Source: Eretmocerus hayati
Taxonomy: Eukaryota > Arthropoda > Insecta > Hymenoptera > Aphelinidae
Reading direction: 5' to 3'
Length of the DNA stretch: 64,000 nucleotides
Assembly (NCBI GenBank): GCA_029851415.1
Contig: CM056741.1
Location: 70,174,282-70,238,281 of the forward strand
The notes under the pieces were generated by a model that was given only the letters and a program-made list of their open reading frames with translations, did no database searches and was not told where the DNA came from. Made by a program: the position numbers and the translations under genes. Each line of letters opens with the position of its first letter. Position 1 is the stretch's first letter. Of this stretch, positions 55,905 through 64,000 are shown in pieces.

Positions 55905-57690
55905 CACCTAGCGTCAGCCACTCGAATTCTATCGGCCTCAATCGATTCCAATACTAATTTTCAGGAATGGGAATTTCAATAACTCACACTACGTCAATCG
56001 GTCTCAATACTGACTATGAGCATTGACGAGTTTGTTCATCGTCCTTAATCGATTTAAATGCTGTATCAGTATTGGGGACTTAAAATCCTATCTGCCCCAG
56101 TCGATTTCAGTACTATTTCCTAGTATTGGAAACATCGAGATCTCAATCCACTTCAATCGATCTCAATACTAAAAGTAAGCATTAGGAACCTTATATGCTA
56201 TCTACTTGGGTCGATTTGAATGCTGAAAATCAGTATTGGGAAATTGGAATCCTATTTGCCCCAATCGATTCCAGTACTGTTTTTCAGTATTGGTTACATC
56301 GAGATCTTAATCAGCTTCAATCGATCTCAATACTGATTTTCAGCACCGGAAACCTCATAAACTATTCACCTGGATCGGAGTGAATGCTGGATATCAGTAT
56401 TGAGGACTTGGAATCCTATCTGCCCCAATCGATTGCAGATCTGTTTTCCAGTATTGGAAACATCGGGTTCTCAATCCGCTTCAATCGATCTCAATACTGC
56501 TTTTCAGCATTAAAGACCTTATATCATATTCATCTGGGTAGGACTGAATGCTGAATATCAGTATTGAGGACTTGAAATCCCATCTGCCCCAATCGATTCC
56601 AGTACTGTTTTTCAGAATTGGAAACGTCGAGATCTGGATCACCTTCAATCGATTTCAATACTGATCTTCAGCATTGCAGACCATTTATGATATCTACCTG
56701 AATCGAATCGAATGCCGAATATCAGTATTGAGGACTTGGAATCCTATCTGCCCCAATCGATGTCAGTACTGTATTTCAGTATTGGGGATATCGGGATCTT
56801 AATACGCTTCAATCGATCTCAATACTGATCTTCAGCATTGCAGACCATTTATGATATTTACCTAAATCGAATCGAATGCTGAATATCAGTATTGAGGACT
56901 TGGAATCCTATTTGCCCCAATCGATTTCAGTACTGATTTTCAGAATTGGAAACGTCGAGATCTGGATCAGCTTCAATCGATTTCAATACTGATCTTCAGC
57001 ATTGCAGACCATTTATGATATCTACCTGAATCGAATCGAATGCCGAATATCAGTATTGAGGACTTGGAATCCTATCTGCCCCAATCGACTTCAGTACTGA
57101 TTTTCAGAATTGGAAACATCGAGATCTGGATCAGCTACAATCGATTTCAATACTGATCTTCAGCATTGCAGACTTTTTATGATATCTACCTGAGTCGAAT
57201 CGAATGCTGAATATCAGTATTGAGGACTTGGAATCCTATCTGCCCCAATCGATTTCAGTACTGATTTTCAGAATTGGAAACATCGAGATCTGGATCAGCT
57301 CCAATCGATTTCAATACTGATCTTCAGCATTGCAGACCTTTTATGATATTTACCTGAATCGAATCGAATGCTGAATATCAGTATTGAGGACTTGGAATCC
57401 TATCTGACCCAATCGATTTCAGTACTGTATTTCAGTATTGGGAATATCGCGATCTTAATACGCTTGAATCGATCTCAAAATGGATGTTCAGCATTGCAGA
57501 CTTTATATCATATTCACCTGAATCGATTTGAATGATGAACGTCAGTACTGAAGACTTGGAATCCTATCTGCCTCAGTCGACCCCAATACTGTTTTCCAGT
57601 ATTGGAAACCCTGAGATCTCAATCCGCTTCAATCGGTCTCAATACTGATTTTCAGCATTGCCAACCTCATAACCCATTCACCTGACCAAT
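55905..57690. repeat. 164-bp satellite array (each unit three ~55-bp subunits)
   Basis: The landmark TATTGaGGACTTGGAATCC recurs with exactly 164-bp steps: 56074, 56238, 56402, 56566, 56730, 56894, 57058, 57222, 57386 and 57550. Each unit contains three related ~54-56-bp subunits starting ATCGATTTCAGTACTG, ATCGATTTCAATACTG and ATCGAATCGAATGCTG, each followed by a TTCAGTATTG-like inverse. About 11 units, no coding potential. Confidence 0.93.
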
Positions 57691-58514
57691 AGCGAAACTC
57701 ATCTTTAGGCCGTTCCAATTCTGCCCAGCAGTATTGAATTTGATCCAAATATATGATATCAGGAAGAGTTCAATACTGATAGTGAGTATTGAGAGGGATA
57801 GAAAAGCCAAGCACCCACGATTTCAATTCGATTCTGTAGTATTCATCTCGATTAGTCAATGACGCAAAGGGTGATTGGATCATCACTGAAATCGATTGAC
57901 GCAGTCAATTCAATGCTGCTTGGCATGATTCAGACCGATAGCAAAACTCATCTCCAGGCCGTACCAATCCTACTCAGCAGTATTGAATCCGATTCGATTA
58001 TCTGAAATCTAGACAAGTTCAATACTGATTGTGAGTATTGAGAAGGATAGGATATTCATGTACTCACGACTTCAATTCGATTCAGTAGTATCCATGTTGA
58101 TTGGTCAATCACGCAATGAGTGATTGGGTCATCATTAAAATCAATTGACGCAGTCAATTCAATGCTGCCTGGCAGGAATCAGATCGATAGCATAACTTAT
58201 CCTCAGGCCTTACCAATCCCGCTCAGCAGTATTGAATCCGATTCGATTATCTGAAATCTAGACAAGTTCAATACTGATTGTGAGTATTGAGAAGGATAGG
58301 ATATTCATGTACTCACGACTTCAATTCGATTCAGTAGTATCCATGTTGATTGGTCAATCACGCAATGAGTGATTGGGTCATCATTGAAATCAATTGACGC
58401 AGTCAATTCAATGCTGCCTGGCAGGAATCACATCGATAGCATAACTTATCTCCAGGCCTTACCAATCCCGCTCAGCAGTATTGAATTCGATTCAAATACA
58501 TGAAATTCAGAAAC

Positions 58515-58583
58515 GTTCAATACTGATTTAGAGTATTGAGAAGGATATTCTATCCTCCTCAATACTCTAAATTGGTATTGAAC
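58515..58583. repeat. Local inverted duplication inside one satellite unit
   Basis: GTTCAATACTGATTTAGAGT is followed by its inverse ACTCTAAATTGGTATTGAAC around centre ATATTCTAT. It is part of ~89 extra bases that make this unit 338 bp instead of 249. A second small palindrome with GTGCATGTGGAATC / GATTCC follows to about 58660. Confidence 0.75.
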
Positions 58584-59579
58584 TTCTCTAGATTTCATCC
58601 ATGTGAATGTGCATGTGGAATCTGTGTGCATGGTTATTCTAACCATTCACACAAGATTCCAATCCAATTCTGTAGTATTCATCTCGATTGGTCAACCACG
58701 CAATGAGTGATTGGGTCATCATTGAAATCGATTGACGCAGTTGACTCAATGCTGCCCGGCAGGATTCAAACCGATAGCGAAACTTATCCTCAGAGCGTAC
58801 CAATCCTGCTCAGCTGTATTGGATTCGATTCAAATCCATGGAATTCAGAGGAGTTCAGTACCGATTGTGAGTATTGAGAAGCATAGAGACCATGCTCCCA
58901 CGATCTGTATTCCATCCTATAATATTCAGCTCGATTGGTCAATCACGCAATGAGTGATTGGGTCATCATTGAAATCGATTGACGCAGACGACTCGATGCT
59001 GACAGGCAGGATTCAGACCGATAGCAAAACTCATCTTCAGGCCGTTCCAATCCTGCTCAGCAGTATTTAATTCGATTCGAATACATGAAATTCAGAGGAG
59101 TTCAATACTGATTGTGAGTATTGAGAGGGATAGAATAACCATGCAGCCACGATTCCCATTCGATTGTGTAATATTTATCTCGATTAGTTAATGACGCAAA
59201 GAGTGATTGGGTCATCATTGAAATCGATTAACGCGGTCGATTGAATGCTGCCCGGCAGGATTCAGACCTATAGCGAAACTTATCCTCAGTCCATACCAAT
59301 CCTGCTCAGCAGTATTGGATCCGAATTAACTATAGGAGAACTAGACGGGTTCAATACTGATTACAAGTATTGAGGAGGATAGAGACCATGCTCCCACGAT
59401 TTGAATTCCATCCTATAGTATTCAGCTCGATTGGTCAATGACGCAACGAGTGATTGGGTTACCATTGAAATCGATTCACACCGTCAATTCAATGTTACCT
59501 GGCAGGATTCAGACCGAAAGCAAAACTCATCTCCAGGCTATTCCAATCCTGCTCAGCAGTATTGAATTCGATTGATATA

Positions 59580-61362
59580 TGATGAATTCCACGCCAAAGC
59601 GACCTACGGAAAGGGGTCATCTCTCAGATTCTTTTTTACCTTTTTCATTCGATTCTATGGCCCAAAATAGGAACTTCGGACCACCTATGGGGTCCAAAAA
59701 AGATTTCTCCTCTCCATTGCACGCACATCCGTAAACAGACCGAAAATTTTTCGTGTAAAAATCGATGCTCTTTTATACACGAAAATGAGAATATTTCGAA
59801 TTCTTAGATAGCTATCGATCTACGGGTCGCGGCATCTGAAAGGGCATCAAAAAACCTATCGATAACGTTGTCGAAAATTCCTTCTCTGTGATTTGGGTGC
59901 CTTCTGAAGGCAAAAAAGTGTTTTTCACCAAAATTTCAATTTCTCAACAAGCCATTTTTTTATTTTTTGAAAATCATATATTTGACGTAAAATTTTGCGT
60001 TCTCTTGAAAAAAATGGGTTTCAGAGGAGTTTGGGGGGATTCCAAATGACTTATGAGCCATTTTTTGAAAATTCGATTTTTTCGGTTCCAGAAAAAGGCG
60101 ATTTTCTGCGCATGCGCATAAACGTAGACTTTCGGCGCTACTTTCAATGGAAAGCTGACAAAATTTCCTATAAAATGACTACCCGCAAAGTTGAAATTCG
60201 TGCACTGAAACGGGATCTGCAACGATTAATTATATCGAATCAAAATCACATGAAAATTCAGCCCATCAACGCCTTCTTGGCACCTGCTGAGATGACACAT
60301 TTACGGGATCTTTTCGGAACTCAATTTTGAGTACAAAATTGACCTGATAAAAAATTCGGACCACATGGTTTCAACGTAAAATTGTATGAACTTTCAAAAT
60401 ATGCGATGAAAAACACCGTATAAGGTGAACCCGAGGTGCTAAATTCAATTTTTTGCCAGAAAATACGATATTCCTTATTCAAAATTGCGAAAACTTGAAT
60501 GTAGCACCTCGGGTTCACCTTATACGGTGTTTTTCATCGCATATTTTGAAAGTTCATACAATTTTACGTTGAAACCATGTGGTTCGAATTTTTTTCAGGT
60601 CAATTTTGTACTCAAAATTGAGTCCCGAGAAGATCTCGTAAATGTGTCATCTCAGCAGGTGCCAAGAAGGCGTTGATGGGCTGAATTTTCATGTGATTTT
60701 GATTCGATATAATTAATCGTTGCAGATCCCGTTTCAGTGCACGAATTTCAATTTTGCGGGTAGCCATTTTATAGGAAATCTTCTCAGCTTTCCATTGAAA
60801 GTAGCGCCGAAAGTCTACGTTTATGCGCATGCGCAGAAAATCGCCTTTTTCTGAAACCGAAAAAATCGAATTTTCAAAAAATGGCTCATAAGTCACTTGG
60901 ATCGCCCCAAACTCCCCTAAAACTCATTTTTTCAAAAGAACGCAAAATTTTACGTCAAATATATGATTTTCAAAAAATAAAAAGAATGGCTTTTTGAGAA
61001 ATTAACACTTTAGTGAAAAACACTCTTTTGCCTTCAGGAGGCACCCAAATCACAGAGAAGGAATTTCCGACAACATTTTCGATAGGTTCTTTGATGCCCT
61101 TTCAGATTTCGTGACCTGCAGATCGATAGCTATTCAATAACTCGAAATATTCCCATTTTCGTGAATAAAAGAGCATCGATTTTTACACGATAAATTTTCG
61201 CTCTGTTTACGGATGTGCGTGCAATGGAGAGAAGAAATTTTGTTTAGACCCCATAGGTGGTCCGAAGTTGCTATTTTGGGCCATAGAATCGAATGAAAAC
61301 GGTTAAAAAAGAATCTGAGAGATGACCCCTTTCCGTAGGTCGCTTTGGCGTGGAAATCATCA
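59580..61362. mobile_element. 1.78-kb near-perfect foldback inserted in the satellite
   Basis: The termini TGATGAATTCCACGCCAAAG and CTTTGGCGTGGAAATCATCA are bracketed by TATA (59576-59579; 61363-61366). Removing the insert restores the 246-bp satellite step. Arms of ~860 bp pair almost throughout, meeting at a ~60-bp loop (60441-60500). Each arm has TGCGCATGCGCA (60107-60118; 60824-60835). Paired ORFs at 59995-60330 and 60612-60896 are the same arm read from each side. No transposase. Confidence 0.85.
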
Positions 61363-62400
61363 TATATGAAACCTAGAGGAGTTTAATACTATTGGGAGTA
61401 TTGAGAAGGATAGGTTGACCATGTACCCACGATTCAAATCCGATTCTGTAGTATTCATCTCGATTGGTCAATCACGCAATGAGGGATTGGGTCGTCATTG
61501 AAATCGATTGACGGAGTTGACTCAGTGCTGTCTGGCAAGATTCAGACCGATAGCGAAACTTATTCTCAGTCTGTACCAATCCTGCTCAGCAGTATTGGAT
61601 CCGATTAAAATATATGAGAACTAGAGGAGTTCAACACTGATCGTAAGTATCGAGGACGATAGAGACCATGCTTCCACGAGTTGATTTCTATCCTATAGTA
61701 TTCAGCTCGATTGTTCAATGACGCAACGAGTGATTGGGTTATCATTGAAATTGATTCACACCGTCAGTTCAATGTTACCTGGCAGGATTCAAACAGATAG
61801 TAAAACTCATTTTCAGGTTGTTCCAATCCTGCTCGGCAATATTGAATTGGATTGAGATATATGAAATTTAGAAGAGTTGAATACTGATTGTGACTATTGA
61901 GAGGGATAGAATAACCATGCACCTACGATTCCATTCCGATTCTGTAGTATTCATCTCGATTGGTCAGTCACGCAATGAGTGATTGGGTCATCATTGGAAC
62001 CGATTAACGCAGTCGACTCAATGCTGACCGGAAGGATTCAGACCGGTAGCGGAACTTATCCTCAGAGCGTACCAATCCTGCTCAGCAGTATTGAATTCGA
62101 TTAAAATACATGGAATCCAGAGGGGTTCAGTACCGATTGTGAGTATTTAGGAGGATAGATACCACGCTTCCACGATCTGTATTCCATCCCATAGTATTCA
62201 GTTCGATTGGTCAATGACGCAACGAGTGTTTGGGTTATCATTAAAATCGATTCACACCGTCAATCCAATGCTGCTTGGCACGATTCACACCGATGCAAAA
62301 CTCATCTTCAGGCCGTTCCAATCCTGCTCAGCAGTATTGATTCTGATTGAGATATATGATATCTAGAGGAGTTGGATACTGATTGTAGGCCAGTAAATCT

Positions 62401-64000
62401 AGCATCAAAAGGATCCAATTTCTGAAAAAAATGGAAAGTGTGTTCTCTATTTTTTTTTTTCAGTCCGGAGTACCCTATTGAATGATAATTCCACGAAGCG
62501 AACAATTTTCCACCGCGCCAAAAAATTACAACCAACGAATAGTGCCCGATTTTCAGTTTTTTTCCATTATTTTGCACATAGCTCTGCTATTATGAGATTT
62601 GGATTGTTCATTCTCATTACTTAATGTAGGGAATCGAATTCTTTAAATATTCAAAAAGAATTCATGTTCCTATGTAGTATCTAACTCGCTAAAATTAGCA
62701 ACAAAGGCAAAAAACGTCGGAATCTTCTCTTATTTTTCATTTCGAGAAAACTCAATCGATCGATGCGTAGATGTATGGAAAATGTAGTCCTCATAGACTA
62801 CCATCTTGAAAAAAATAGCCAAGTTAATCCATCCATGAACATCCCACCTGTGGCAATTTGTTTATAAGAAATTGTTGTTTTTGCAACAGCTGCCAAAATT
62901 TTTTGACCGCACCAAAAATGTTCCCTAGAAGCAGAGAGCTTCCTGAAACCCTCTCCTATCATTTGCGATAATAAAACCGGGCAATTTTATATAAGAATTT
63001 TGCCCTGGAGCTATTTGTTTATAAAAATCGAAGAATTGCATTCTTTTTTTGCATGTCAGGCCGCGAATACGCCGAATATTGATATATATTTTCTTGCATC
63101 GTATAGCATTTATTTTTCTCTAAATTTAAAAGAAGAAACGTTGCTCTACGACCCTTTGAGCCGGAGTTACCGATTTTTTTTTAAATCGATATTGAATAAA
63201 CAATTGAAAATTAAGAGCTCTAATTTTGGGAAATGGTAGAGAAATGTCTGAAATTTACTATGAAGAATTTTTGGTACACATACCTCGACTCATCTCTTCT
63301 TGGTGGCAAGTAAAAGTTAGTGTCCAATTTTGATCGGGTGAAAAGTGCTGAAAGGGGGCATGGTGGGGGTACTCCCGCGACGATGGGCCGCGGCTTCGCA
63401 CAAATCGAGACGCGGCCTTCAAACTCGTGCGCGCGGATTTTTTTACTATATTTCGGGTTCTACTGAACCAATTCTCGCCATTCTTTTTTTAAAATAGGGT
63501 AGCTCGTCGAGAAAAACACATTGGGCCATATTTCGGGAAGATTGGATTATCGGTTCCTCGTCTATATTGTTCGGGCGCTCGGGAGAAGGGAGGGTCTGAA
63601 TAGGTAACTCTAGCGAAAGTTCCCGAATGGTTTTCTTATATATTTTCAGGAACTGATCCGATTGCCCCAGGTCACTTTCCCGAAAAATCCAGAGTTTTTT
63701 TGTTGTTAACAATTCATTGTGCGAAATTATGGGTTTTTGGAGAAAAGTCGGGAAATATGCAGTTTGGTAAAAAATTTTATTTGACCAAAGTTGTAGAGCA
63801 CAGAATTTTCTAAAAAAGTCGTCCCTACAATTGTCCCGGAAAACTCAAACCTGGGCCGGAAAATGCGCGAAAACGTCCCCGCGCGTTTGACATAGACCTA
63901 TATGGGACGGCTATTACGTTTCGATGACAGCTTTGAGACTCGTATTTAGAATTAAATTTCCGAATAATGAAAAAATAAGAATTGAATTCCATCTCCTTCA
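62401..64000. other. AT-rich DNA with a partial foldback arm at the window end
   Basis: Most of the stretch shows nothing recognised. About 63750-63900 is similar to the left arm near 52330-52450 (GACCAAAGTTGTAGA; TCCCGGAAAA-TC-AA; GAAAACG-C-C-CGCG), so another member of that family begins here and runs off the window. The 88-codon - strand ORF at 63446-63712 has no recognised domain. Confidence 0.45.

Larger units (their letters stand above)
57690..62400. repeat. ~248-bp satellite array with A/B dimer pattern
   Basis: GCTCAGCAGTATTGAA recurs at 57731, 57980, 58229, 58478, 58816, 59063, 59312 and 59559, then, after the foldback insertion, at 61592, 61839, 62088 and 62334. Steps are 246-249 bp, except one of 338 bp. 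From about 58850 two unit types alternate (ATAGAGACCATGCT-CCACGA versus ATAGAATAACCATGCA), giving a ~496-bp dimer. Units also hold GGTCAATCACGCAATGAGTG and ATTGACGCAGTC. Confidence 0.92.

Noticed and set aside
60612..60896. 94-codon - strand ORF nearly identical to the + strand ORF at 59995-60330
   Set aside because: The pair is the same foldback arm read from both sides; no domain, and similar ORFs in related elements are broken.

Overview
The window is nuclear DNA from an arthropod, most likely an insect. It holds two intron-containing protein genes with animal domain architectures and consensus GT-AG splice sites, surrounded by AT-rich DNA packed with cut-and-paste transposon remnants and satellites. 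The Ala-rich, Tyr/Gln-rich tail of the first gene resembles insect, perhaps hymenopteran, Rox8/TIA-1 proteins. The order-level guess is weak.

Genes. (1) The 3' half of a TIA-1/TIAR (Rox8) RNA-binding protein gene is on the + strand, with five exons at 983-1085, 22163-22343, 22778-22907, 24240-24478 and 28527-28719. All phases match, giving 281 residues: the end of RRM2, all of RRM3 and a low-complexity tail. The 5' exons lie outside the window. (2) A complete Deaf1 gene (SAND plus MYND zinc finger transcription factor, 480 residues) is on the - strand, with four phase-0 exons at 46241-46552, 45507-45989, 44747-45190 and 41728-41931. A possible third transcription unit is a TATA + Inr promoter on the - strand near 50730-50767, with a dense cluster of GTAAC/GTTAC motifs upstream and a 66-codon ORF downstream.

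Layout. 1-22162: a 21-kb TIA-1 intron holding a small palindrome, a TTAA-flanked hairpin MITE, two hAT-like foldback elements with perfect 8-bp target duplications (the second with other palindromic elements nested in it), a 0.93-kb TIR element, and a 6.6-kb composite foldback built from subrepeats around minisatellites. 22163-28719: the remaining TIA-1 exons; the last intron holds a long foldback with an internally deleted piggyBac-type transposase gene at its centre. 28720-41727: largely featureless AT-rich DNA with one foldback (30030-31890) and frame-broken coding-like fragments. 41728-46552: Deaf1. 46900-55705: direct repeats, a 29-bp minisatellite that flips orientation at its centre, the orphan promoter, and a 3.9-kb foldback. 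55900-62400: two abutting satellite arrays, one with an exact 164-bp period (three ~55-bp subunits) and one of ~248 bp with an A/B dimer pattern, the latter split by a 1.78-kb foldback. 62400-64000: AT-rich DNA ending in a partial foldback arm.

The dominant theme is foldback (long inverted repeat) DNA: about ten separate palindromic structures in 64 kb, from several families, some nested, and several carrying a TGCGCATGCGC-like core at the same place in the arm. I saw no prokaryotic system, CRISPR array, rRNA or convincing tRNA. All repeat boundaries come from reading by eye, so treat them as approximate unless a target duplication is given.
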